NCBI RefSeq assembly: GCF_024305035.1
Contig: NZ_JAMWZB010000027.1
Span: 1 to 64,000, forward strand
Direction of reading: 5' to 3'
From: Algoriphagus sp.
GTDB taxonomy: Bacteria > Bacteroidota > Bacteroidia > Cytophagales > Cyclobacteriaceae
DNA length: 64,000 nt
Below are positions 56,125 to 63,583 of the stretch, one piece after another; the stretch's first letter is position 1, and every line of letters starts with the position of its first letter. A program made the position numbers and the translations under genes. The notes under the pieces are model-generated. The model searched no databases, was not told where the DNA came from, and saw nothing but the letters and a program-made list of their open reading frames with translations.

Positions 56125-56909
56125 TTAAACAAGTCGATAACCCTATTCTCGAAATTCATGATCTCACGGTCAGCTATGAACAAAGCCCGGTACTTTGGAA
56201 CGTGGATCTTTCACTACCCGCTGGAAAGCTTATTGGGATTTTGGGACCAAATGGTGCCGGAAAATCTACCTTGATCAAGGCAATTATGGGGCTGGTGGAC
56301 CACAGTAGCGGTTATGTCAAAATCTTTGATAAAAATCTAAGCGAGGTTCGAAGTAGGATCAGTTACGTCCCCCAGCGTGAATCCGTAGATTGGAATTTTC
56401 CAACTTCGGTTTTGGATGTGGTCACCATGGGCACGTATGGTAAATTGGGAATTTTCAGGCGTCCCGGTAAGAACGAAAAATCACTTGCGTTAGCTTCACT
56501 TGAAAAAGTGGGAATGAGCGCCTTTGCCAAACGCCAAATCTCCGAATTATCAGGGGGACAGCAGCAGCGGGTTTTCATCGCCCGCGCTTTGGCACAAGAA
56601 GCTGATTTGTATTTGATGGACGAGCCTTTTGCAGGAGTGGATATGGCGACCGAAAACGCCATTTTTGAACTTCTACAGGAAATGGCAAAAGCTGGTAAAA
56701 CAGTGATTGTTGTTCATCATGACATTCATTCGGCCATGAAATATTTTGACTGGATGATTATGCTTAATCTCCATTTGGTAGCCTCTGGACCCAAGGATGA
56801 CGTGGTAACTGAAGAATTACTTCGAAAAACGTATGGTGGGAAATTAAACCTACTGACCAAAGTCTCCGAAATTATCCGCCGAAAGGATTTTAATCCCCTT
56901 AAAAACTAA
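56121..56909 (+). CDS. Metal ABC transporter ATP-binding protein
   Basis: A 262-residue ABC ATPase of the manganese/zinc/iron type. Walker A GPNGAGKSTL, Q-loop YVPQRESVDWNFP (the latter segment characteristic of MntB/ZnuC-like ATPases), signature SELSGGQQQRVFIARAL, Walker B YLMDEPFAGVD and the H-loop VVHHDIHSAM are all intact. It energises import through the permeases encoded next and overlaps the binding-protein gene by 4 bases. Confidence 0.96.
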   Translation: MIKQVDNPILEIHDLTVSYEQSPVLWNVDLSLPAGKLIGILGPNGAGKSTLIKAIMGLVDHSSGYVKIFDKNLSEVRSRISYVPQRESVDWNFPTSVLDVVTMGTYGKLGIFRRPGKNEKSLALASLEKVGMSAFAKRQISELSGGQQQRVFIARALAQEADLYLMDEPFAGVDMATENAIFELLQEMAKAGKTVIVVHHDIHSAMKYFDWMIMLNLHLVASGPKDDVVTEELLRKTYGGKLNLLTKVSEIIRRKDFNPLKN

Positions 56910-56913
56910 TAAA

Positions 56914-58200
56914 ATGGAGCATTTTCTATACTTCTTCACCTTCCAAGATTCTTCGATTGCCTTTATCGTGATTGGCATTACGCTATTGGGAATTGGTTCG
57001 GCCTACGTGGGAACATTCAGTTTTTTGGATAAAAAAGCCTTATTAGGAGATGCTATTTCTCATGCTGTCTTACCTGGTATTTGTCTGGGCTTTCTTTTTG
57101 CCGAAGAAAAAAATCCTATCTATATCGTTGGAGGAGCTTTCATCGCTGGGGCAATGGCTACTTTTTTGAGCTCTTGGCTTAACGAAAACACCAAATTGAG
57201 CGAAGATACCATCATTGCCAGTATACTTTCTATCTTTTTTGGTTTCGGGATTGTATTGTTGACTGTGATTCAGAAAACCGGCAACCCTGAGATGGCCGGT
57301 TTGAACCAGTTTATTTTTGGAAATGCCATCGGGATTTTGGAGGAAGACCTCTGGGTGTATGGAGGATTAGCCGTGTTGATAATTTTGACTTTGACTGTTT
57401 TTATGAAAGAATTCAGTCTGATGGTATTCAATGCTGAATTTGGGAAAGCGATCGGGTATCCCATGGGAAGGATTCGACTTCTTTTTAATGTATTGATGAT
57501 TCTATCGGTTATCATCGGGATTCAAGCCATCGGTGTGGTCTTAATGGCAGCTTTGTTGATCACACCGGGTGCTGCCGCACGATTTTGGACCGATAAGCTT
57601 TCAGTACTGTTAGTGCTTGCGGGTGCTTTTGCTGTTATCTCAGGAATTACCGGTACCTACATCTCCTACGTTATCCCCCAAATGCCCACTGGTCCTTGGG
57701 TGGTGGTGAGCTTGTCACTTTTGGCTTTAATCTCCTTTCTTTTTGCTCCGAAGCGAGGCATGCTTTACCGTTACTTTGCTCGAAAAAATTACTTGAGAAA
57801 AACCCAGAATGAGCACATCCTCAAAAGTATTTTCAAAGCCATGGAAGAAGGAAAATCCGGACTGACCATAGAAGAAATCTATCAGCTTTATCCTGAACAA
57901 AAGAAACAATCCTTAAAATCAATCAAAAGTTTATCAAAATCAAACCATCTAGTTATAAATCAGAATATTATATACTTATCATCTACTGGATTGACTGAAG
58001 CAAAACGGGTGGTAAGACTTCATCGACTTTGGGAGTCTTACCTGAACGAATACATGAATATCGCTCCAGATCATGTGCATGAATCCGCTGAAAAACTTGA
58101 ACATTTGCTCACCCCCGAACTGGAAGCTTTGCTGGAAAGCAGATTGAATTACCCCAAGCTTGATCCCCACCAAGAAAACATCCCACGAGACCATGATTAG
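56914..58200 (+). CDS. Metal ABC permease fused to a DtxR-like C-terminal domain
   Basis: A 428-residue protein. Residues of about 1-285 are the usual ABC-3 permease with eight to nine helices (GDAISHAVLPGICLGF, MAALLITPGAAARF). A cytoplasmic extension (about 290-428) follows. It holds a winged-helix-like segment and then HRLWESYLNEYMNIAPDHVHESAEKLEHL and LNYPKLDPHQENIP, closely paralleling HRLWEVFLVEKLNF...HEVAEELEHI and LNFPKFDPHGDPIP of the DtxR protein at 54554. The permease thus carries its own metal-sensing module. The stop overlaps the next permease start by 8 bases. Confidence 0.9.
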   Translation: MEHFLYFFTFQDSSIAFIVIGITLLGIGSAYVGTFSFLDKKALLGDAISHAVLPGICLGFLFAEEKNPIYIVGGAFIAGAMATFLSSWLNENTKLSEDTIIASILSIFFGFGIVLLTVIQKTGNPEMAGLNQFIFGNAIGILEEDLWVYGGLAVLIILTLTVFMKEFSLMVFNAEFGKAIGYPMGRIRLLFNVLMILSVIIGIQAIGVVLMAALLITPGAAARFWTDKLSVLLVLAGAFAVISGITGTYISYVIPQMPTGPWVVVSLSLLALISFLFAPKRGMLYRYFARKNYLRKTQNEHILKSIFKAMEEGKSGLTIEEIYQLYPEQKKQSLKSIKSLSKSNHLVINQNIIYLSSTGLTEAKRVVRLHRLWESYLNEYMNIAPDHVHESAEKLEHLLTPELEALLESRLNYPKLDPHQENIPRDHD

Positions 58201-59092
58201 TTTTGACCAAAATGCATTCTTGATCATTGTTACGGCATCGCTCATTGCGATATCCTGCGGCCTGTTAGGCGTATTTATGATGCTAAGAAAAATGGCCATG
58301 ACAGGAGACGCCATTTCACATGCCGTATTACCGGGAATCGTAATCGGTTTTTTTGTTTCGGGGAGTCAACGAGGCTTGGAGGTAATTATCGGGGCAGGGC
58401 TTTTAGGGATTTTGGCCACCTTAATGATCGATTGGCTACGTAAAAGAGCAAAGGTTCAGCTAGACGCCTCGATAGGAATCACCTTTACGCTATTATTTGC
58501 TATCGGAATTATTTTGATCAATATTTTCGCCTACAAAGTAGACCTGGATCAAGAATGTGTGCTTTATGGAGAAATCGCCTATCTCCCCATTGACCTTTGG
58601 ATTACGGCTTCAGGCATGAGCATGGGACCGCGAATTACCTGGTTAGCGGTCTTAAATTTACTTTTGGTCACAGGGTTTATCTGGCTTTTATTTAAAGAGT
58701 TAACACTAACTAGCTTTGATGAGAATTTTGGTTTGGCTTTGGGGATTCCAGCCGGTGCGATCAATCTTTCGCTCATGAGCATGGTTTCCTATACCACCGT
58801 CAGTTCTTTTGAAGCGGTGGGAGCCATACTAGTAGTCGCCCTGTTAGTGGTACCTCCTGCGATTGCATTTCTTTGGACCAAAGCCTTGATCCCATTGATG
58901 AAACTTACGGTGGTTTTAGGCGTTTTGATTTCTGTATTAGGTTATTATTTAGCTTTTTGGTTGGACTCATCGATAGCAGGAATGATGGTTACCGTGGCTG
59001 GGATCATATTTTTGGTTTCTGCTGTTTTGAAAAGTAAAAAGGCTAAATTTAGTTTTGGAACTCAAGAAAAGGAGAAGTCGTTTACTACCTAA
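58193..59092 (+). CDS. Second metal ABC transporter permease
   Basis: A 299-residue ABC-3 permease with eight to nine helices. I use the ATG at 58193, since the longer frame opens with TTG inside the previous gene. GDAISHAVLPGIVIGF and ILVVALLVVPPAIAFLW mirror those of the first permease, so the two probably form a heterodimer. No C-terminal extension. Its stop (TAATG) overlaps the thioredoxin start by one base. Confidence 0.93.
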   Translation: MISFDQNAFLIIVTASLIAISCGLLGVFMMLRKMAMTGDAISHAVLPGIVIGFFVSGSQRGLEVIIGAGLLGILATLMIDWLRKRAKVQLDASIGITFTLLFAIGIILINIFAYKVDLDQECVLYGEIAYLPIDLWITASGMSMGPRITWLAVLNLLLVTGFIWLLFKELTLTSFDENFGLALGIPAGAINLSLMSMVSYTTVSSFEAVGAILVVALLVVPPAIAFLWTKALIPLMKLTVVLGVLISVLGYYLAFWLDSSIAGMMVTVAGIIFLVSAVLKSKKAKFSFGTQEKEKSFTT

Positions 59093-59559
59093 TGACTAGT
59101 ACTATGAAAAAATACTTGATCCTGTTTTCATTTCTGCTTTCAGCCCAACTGGGTTGGTCACAGGATAAAATTGAATGGATGAAATTTGAGGACGCTATTG
59201 CAGCCAATCAAACCCATCCCAAAATGCTATTGGTCGATGTCTATACAGACTGGTGTGGTTGGTGCAAAAAAATGGATAAGGAAACATTTACTGACCCCAA
59301 AGTTGTCGCTTACATCAATGAAAAATTTCATGCGGTAAAATTAAATGCCGAAGACAATGAACGAACGTTCGATTTTCAGGGAAAACAATTTAGTGAAGCA
59401 CAAATGGCAGCAGCCATGCGGGTTCGCTCTTATCCCAATTTTGTGATCATCGAACCAACCCTTAAAAACATCGCCCAGTTACCCGGGTACCGAAATCCGG
59501 AACAGTTTATGGCGGGATTGAATGAATTAATCGAAAAAGCTTTTAGATCAAAACCATGA
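59092..59559 (+). CDS. Exported thioredoxin-like protein
   Basis: A 155-residue protein with a signal peptide (MKKYLILFSFLLSAQLGWSQ). The ATG at 59092 overlaps the preceding stop, but the ATG four codons later is equally possible. The thioredoxin fold follows with YTDWCGWCKKMDKETF, where the redox motif is CGWC, and RVRSYPNFVII with the cis-Pro. It resembles thioredoxin_7-type periplasmic proteins. It may reduce or isomerise disulfides in the periplasm. It overlaps mnmE by 4 bases; it may only be co-transcribed with the metal importer. Confidence 0.88.
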   Translation: MTSTMKKYLILFSFLLSAQLGWSQDKIEWMKFEDAIAANQTHPKMLLVDVYTDWCGWCKKMDKETFTDPKVVAYINEKFHAVKLNAEDNERTFDFQGKQFSEAQMAAAMRVRSYPNFVIIEPTLKNIAQLPGYRNPEQFMAGLNELIEKAFRSKP

Positions 59560-60938
59560 GTTTTAACCTCGCAGAACGCGATGATACCATCATAGCCCTG
59601 GCTACCCCACAAGGTGTCGGGGCTATTGCCGTTATACGGCTGTCTGGAAAAGACGCAATTAAAGTTTGTAATGATGTATTCTTTGGGAAAAATCTCGAAA
59701 AGCAAGCCAGTCATACCATTCATTTTGGTACTATTCGTGACGGAGATCGGGTAATCGATGAAGTATTGGTCTCACTTTTTGTTGCCCCCAAATCATTTAC
59801 TAAAGAAAATGTCGTAGAAATCTCCACTCACGGCTCATCCTATATCATCAACCAAGTCATCCGGCTTTTTGTCAAAAAAGGGGTTCGTCTGGCCAAGCCG
59901 GGAGAATTTACCCAGCGTGCTTTTCTCAACGGTCAGTTTGATTTAGCTCAAGCCGAAGCCGTTGCCGACTTGATTCATGCCGATTCAGAAGCCTCACACA
60001 GTGCCGCTCTAAATCAAATGCGTGGTGGATTTTCTTCAGAAATTCAGGAATTGAGGGCACAATTGATTCATTTTGCTTCGATGATCGAATTAGAATTGGA
60101 TTTTACAGAAGAAGATGTAGAATTTGCCAGTAGAGATGATTTAAGAGTGTTGGTTGAAAAACTTCTTCGTGTAGTTGAGGAATTGATTTTGAGCTTTGAC
60201 TTAGGCAATGTGATTAAAAATGGTGTTCCAACAGTCATTGCAGGAAAGCCCAATGCCGGCAAGTCTACCCTGCTTAATGCCCTTCTAAATGAAGAAAAAG
60301 CCATCGTATCGGAAATTGCCGGAACCACTCGAGATTTTATTGAGGATGAAATCAACATCGGCGGAGTAATTTTTCGATTTATCGATACGGCAGGCTTGCG
60401 GGAAACCACCGATACCATTGAAGCTATTGGAGTTAGTCGAACTCAAGAAAAAATGAAAACGGCCTCGCTGATTCTCTACCTATTTGACTTAAGCGATACG
60501 GACTTGGTGGAGATTAATCGGGACATCAATAAACTAGAAAACTTGGGAGTTCCTTTTGTTAAAGTTGCAAACAAAACTGATAAAGCTAAAATAAATATAA
60601 TCAAAGAGTTAAAAGAAATTCATTCGGATACTATCTTTATCTCCGCAGGTCAAAAGGAAAACCTAGAAGGACTTAAAGCTAAGATTTTGGAGTTGGTTAA
60701 TTTAGACAAATTCAAGACTGGAAATACGGTGGTTACCAACATTCGTCATTACGACAGCTTGACCAAAACCCGGGAATCTTTATTGGATGTGTTGAATGGT
60801 TTGGATCAGGAAGTGACCAATGATTTCTTGGCCATGGATATCCGCAGATCTTTACATTATCTGGGAGAAATTACCGGTGAAATCACTACCGATGATTTAC
60901 TAGCCAATATTTTTTCTAAGTTTTGTATCGGCAAATAG
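59556..60938 (+). CDS. mnmE: tRNA modification GTPase MnmE
   Basis: A 460-residue GTPase that with MnmG modifies U34 of certain tRNAs. It has the N-terminal THF-binding domain (DTIIALATPQGVGAIAVIRLSG, FTKENVVEISTHGS, PGEFTQRAFLNGQFDLAQAEAVADLI), a helical domain, the inserted G domain (GKPNAGKSTLLN, EIAGTTRD, DTAGLRE, NKTD) and the C-terminal FCIGK motif with its Cys. It is complete. The final 18 bases and the adjacent integrase make its 3' end a possible integration site. Confidence 0.97.
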   Translation: MSFNLAERDDTIIALATPQGVGAIAVIRLSGKDAIKVCNDVFFGKNLEKQASHTIHFGTIRDGDRVIDEVLVSLFVAPKSFTKENVVEISTHGSSYIINQVIRLFVKKGVRLAKPGEFTQRAFLNGQFDLAQAEAVADLIHADSEASHSAALNQMRGGFSSEIQELRAQLIHFASMIELELDFTEEDVEFASRDDLRVLVEKLLRVVEELILSFDLGNVIKNGVPTVIAGKPNAGKSTLLNALLNEEKAIVSEIAGTTRDFIEDEINIGGVIFRFIDTAGLRETTDTIEAIGVSRTQEKMKTASLILYLFDLSDTDLVEINRDINKLENLGVPFVKVANKTDKAKINIIKELKEIHSDTIFISAGQKENLEGLKAKILELVNLDKFKTGNTVVTNIRHYDSLTKTRESLLDVLNGLDQEVTNDFLAMDIRRSLHYLGEITGEITTDDLLANIFSKFCIGK

Positions 60939-60980
60939 ACATCTAAAAACAACTCTAAATTACTATAAGTAATTACAAAT

Positions 60981-61014
60981 AAAACCCTCTAATTGAACAA
61001 ATTAGAGGGTTTTT
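60981..61014 (+). terminator. Terminator of mnmE
   Basis: A perfect 14-bp stem, AAAACCCTCTAATT with AATTAGAGGGTTTT, encloses a 5-base loop and ends in a T-run. It is 43 bases after the mnmE stop. Confidence 0.88.
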
Positions 61015-61057
61015 CATTTTTAAGTGATTTTCAAGGTTTCTCAAAATCTGTTGAAAA

Positions 61058-61094
61058 TTTGTACCGTATTTGTACCGTTTTTTAGCGGTACAAA
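61058..61094. repeat. TTTGTACCG direct and inverted repeats, possible attachment site
   Basis: TTTGTACCG occurs at 61058-61066 and 61069-61077 (11-base period), with the inverted copy CGGTACAAA at 61086-61094. It lies between the mnmE terminator and the first element gene. The layout fits core or arm sites of a tyrosine recombinase, or a regulator site. Confidence 0.5.
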
Positions 61095-61120
61095 TTTTTT
61101 ATTAAATTGGGGGAGATTAT

Positions 61121-61180
61121 GAAACAATAGGAAACAACTAGAAACAACCAGAAACATCAGGAAACAACCAGAAACAAACT
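61121..61180 (+). repeat. Six tandem 10-bp GAAACAAC-type repeats
   Basis: Six consecutive 10-base units all begin GAAACA (variants end ATAG, ACTA, ACCA, TCAG, ACCA and AACT). They sit 18 bases before the zinc-ribbon/HTH gene. The period is close to one helical turn, so copies face the same side of the DNA, as iterons and multi-site operators do. Confidence 0.8.
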
Positions 61181-61197
61181 GACCATAAAAATCAGCT

Positions 61198-61551
61198 ATG
61201 AGCTCAAACATTAGAATAACTCGGATATGCCAGTTCTGTGGAAATTCATTCACGGCAAAGACCACAGTGACAAAGTATTGTGGTGAACCTTGCGCCAAAA
61301 GAGCTTATAAACTCCGAATCAAAGAAGATAAAATTCAGCAAAGCAATGTTGAGACGGCCACTGTCCTAAATCAGGCTTGGGTCAATGCCAGCCAAAAGGA
61401 CTATTTGAATGTGAAGGAAACTTGCGTCTTCATGGGGATCAGTCGAACTACCCTATGGCGTTTGATCAAGAATAATTCCTTAGGAGTAAAGAACATCGGA
61501 AGAAAAAGGATTTTCAGAAAATCGGATCTTGAGACATTTTTGAACCAATAG
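61198..61551 (+). CDS. Zinc-ribbon plus helix-turn-helix protein of the integrative element
   Basis: A 117-residue protein. The N-terminus has a four-Cys zinc site (Cys11, Cys14, Cys28, Cys32; CQFC...YCGEPC). After a linker, residues of about 65-117 form a MerR/excisionase-type HTH (YLNVKETCVFMGISRTTLWRLIKNNSLG then RIFRKSDLETFL). This is the HTH_17-like fold of recombination directionality factors in Bacteroidota elements. It is 12 bases upstream of the integrase gene and follows the 10-bp repeats, which are its most obvious candidate binding sites. Excisionase or regulator of the integrase are the likely roles. Confidence 0.78.
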   Translation: MSSNIRITRICQFCGNSFTAKTTVTKYCGEPCAKRAYKLRIKEDKIQQSNVETATVLNQAWVNASQKDYLNVKETCVFMGISRTTLWRLIKNNSLGVKNIGRKRIFRKSDLETFLNQ

Positions 61552-61563
61552 CCTACACCAACC

Positions 61564-62694
61564 ATGAAACCGATAAAAGTAACCCTGCGAAAGCGTCCCT
61601 TGGAGAAAAACAGAATCAGTTTATATCTGGATTTCTATCCCCCCATTGTAGATCCACAATCGGGACAGAAAAAAAGAAGAGACTACCTGGGGTTGCACAT
61701 TTACGCAAATCCAAAAACTCATACCGAAAAAGAGTTTAATCGGATCTGCCTTTTGAAAGCCGAAAGCATCAGAAGTCAGAAGGAAATTGAATTTCTGAAT
61801 AACAGCTTCGGATTTTATGACAAATTCAATCAAAAGCGGGATTTCCTTCAGTATTTCCATGAAAAAGGAAGACAGCATTCTAACTCCTCTGGAAACCTTG
61901 GAAATTGGCAAAGTGTCTTAGAGCATCTAAAAATCTATTCCAGAGGCAATTGTTCTTTTGCTGATGTTACTCCTGAATTTTGTGAAGGATTTAAGAAGTA
62001 TCTGGCAAAAGCCAAATCTATCGGCAGAAGCCATCAGCTATCCGCCAATACCCAACTTAGTTACTTTGCTAAACTGAGGGCAGCGCTAAAAGACGCAGTA
62101 AAAGAACGAATTATTACTGCAGATCCCTGTATTTCTATAAATAACGTCAGAGCGGAAGGCAGCAACCGGGTTTACCTGACCCAGGCCGAGGTGAAGAAAC
62201 TCTACCTTACTCCCTGTCCAATGCTTCCCTCCCTTCGGATTGCTTCACTTTTCTCCTGTCTCACAGGACTTCGGTGGTCTGATATTGAGAAATTGACCTG
62301 GGGAGAAATCGAGGAAACGGATCAGTCAGATATTTCACTTTTAAAATATCGCCAAAAGAAAACCGGAAGATCTGAATATCTCCCCATTTCAAATCAAGCC
62401 AGAGAACTATTGGGTACCAGAAAACCACAAACTGAACGTGTGTTTCCAGGCCTGAAATATTCTGCTACGAATAACACCATTCTAAAAAACTGGATCCTCA
62501 GCGCAGGAATCCAAAAGAATATTACTTTCCACTGTTTCAGACACACTTATGCTACGCTTCAACTTGCAGGCGGAACAGATATATATGTGATTTCAGGAAA
62601 TCTGGGACACAGCAACCTGAAGACTACCGAGATTTACACTAAAATTACAAATGAGAAAAAGGTAGAAGCTGCAGACAAAATCAAGCTCTACTAA
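61564..62694 (+). CDS. Tyrosine recombinase / integrase
   Basis: A 376-residue site-specific recombinase. The N-terminal arm-type and SAM-like core-binding domains (about 1-200) resemble Bacteroidota conjugative and mobilizable element integrases. The catalytic domain has Arg in SCLTGLRWSDIEKL, Lys in the YRQKKTGRSEYLPIS beta-hairpin, HCFRHTYATLQL (His and Arg), LGHSNLKTTEIYTKI (His and the nucleophile Tyr). All active-site residues are present. It would integrate and excise the element whose left end lies after mnmE. Confidence 0.94.
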   Translation: MKPIKVTLRKRPLEKNRISLYLDFYPPIVDPQSGQKKRRDYLGLHIYANPKTHTEKEFNRICLLKAESIRSQKEIEFLNNSFGFYDKFNQKRDFLQYFHEKGRQHSNSSGNLGNWQSVLEHLKIYSRGNCSFADVTPEFCEGFKKYLAKAKSIGRSHQLSANTQLSYFAKLRAALKDAVKERIITADPCISINNVRAEGSNRVYLTQAEVKKLYLTPCPMLPSLRIASLFSCLTGLRWSDIEKLTWGEIEETDQSDISLLKYRQKKTGRSEYLPISNQARELLGTRKPQTERVFPGLKYSATNNTILKNWILSAGIQKNITFHCFRHTYATLQLAGGTDIYVISGNLGHSNLKTTEIYTKITNEKKVEAADKIKLY

Positions 62695-63230
62695 GGCAAG
62701 TTTTCCTGTTTGTGAAGTAGGTTATTTTTTATTGACTACTCTAAATCCGACGTAGTTTTCTGAGTTCAAAAAGTTCGGATTGAAAAAAAAACAATTTTTT
62801 TTGAAAAATTTTTCCTTGAAAATCTCTCGTATATCTAGATATACATATATACTTATATACCATTATTTTTCAAAATAAATAATAGCCTTCTACACTGAGT
62901 AGGCAAAGAATTCGTACTTAGAGAAGTTGATAAATTGTATTTATTAAAGAAAATTGAACTTTATAAATAGATTACTCGATTCTACTTTTTACAAACAAAC
63001 TTTTTATTAAATAAAAAATCAAATCAAAGCTATCTAACATACTGTTTTTCAATTATTTAAGATTATAAAAAGGTCAATGAAATATATACAGATATATAGA
63101 TATACAGCCCTTCATATATAGCTATATATAGATATACAAAGGAGGTAATAATCTAATAAAAGCAATGATTAATACATTTGCTTTATAAAATCTATTTCAT
63201 ATAAATTAGGGCAAACAAAACCAATTTACC
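62695..63230. other. 536-base AT-rich non-coding region with TAGATATACA repeats
   Basis: No gene is seen. TAGATATACA occurs at 62836-62845, 63097-63106 and 63129-63138, the last two 32 bases apart. The palindrome TATATAGCTATATA lies between them at 63115-63128. The whole stretch is very A+T-rich with runs of TATA. It could be an origin of replication or transfer, or a regulatory region, for the element. AAAGGAGG at 63138-63145 has no convincing gene after it. Confidence 0.5.
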
Positions 63231-63581
63231 ATGAAATCAGAAAACCCTTTTGAAATTCTAAACAGTCGGTTAGACGAGATTTTTCTTCGCCTGGAAGAAA
63301 TTCAAAATTCCAAAGTTTCAACTGCCACTATGGAAGAGTCAAATGAAATATTGACGGTAAAACAAGCCGCAGAATATTTAAACCTGAGCATCTATTCTAT
63401 CTATGCTAAAACCTCTCAGAAATCCATTCCACATGCTAAGAGAGGAAGGCATCTCTACTTCTTTAAAGATGACCTCCGAAATTGGTTAGCGTCTGCTAAA
63501 TCCAAAACAAGAGAGGAAATCAATCAGGAAGCTGATGATTATCTCCTTAAGAACAAGAAAAGATCTGCAAAAACCCGATAG
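63231..63581 (+). CDS. Excisionase-like helix-turn-helix protein
   Basis: A 116-residue protein. After a short coiled N-terminus (LDEIFLRLEEIQNS) comes a HTH_17 excisionase-family domain (ILTVKQAAEYLNLSIYSIYAKTSQKSIPHAKRGRHLYFFKDDLRNWL, about 40-85), then a charged tail. In Bacteroidota elements such small HTH proteins sit just before the primase gene. It stops 2 bases before the primase-helicase start, so they are co-translated. Roles could be excision, replication control or transcription. Confidence 0.85.
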   Translation: MKSENPFEILNSRLDEIFLRLEEIQNSKVSTATMEESNEILTVKQAAEYLNLSIYSIYAKTSQKSIPHAKRGRHLYFFKDDLRNWLASAKSKTREEINQEADDYLLKNKKRSAKTR

Positions 63582-63583
63582 AT

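Noticed and set aside
60921..60938. Disruption of mnmE by the element
   Set aside because: MnmE is full length and ends in the conserved FCIGK, so any integration there restores the reading frame.
61121..61180. CRISPR array
   Set aside because: The units are 10 bases with no spacers, and no cas genes are present.
61041..61298. Hydrophobic 85-codon frame on the minus strand across the 10-bp repeats
   Set aside because: The repeated hydrophobic residues arise from translating the GAAACAAC repeats backwards; there is no start or gene context.
63138..63187. AAAGGAGG followed by an ATG as a tiny gene
   Set aside because: The ATG at 63165 is 19 bases away and opens only seven codons; Shine-Dalgarno use is weak in this phylum.
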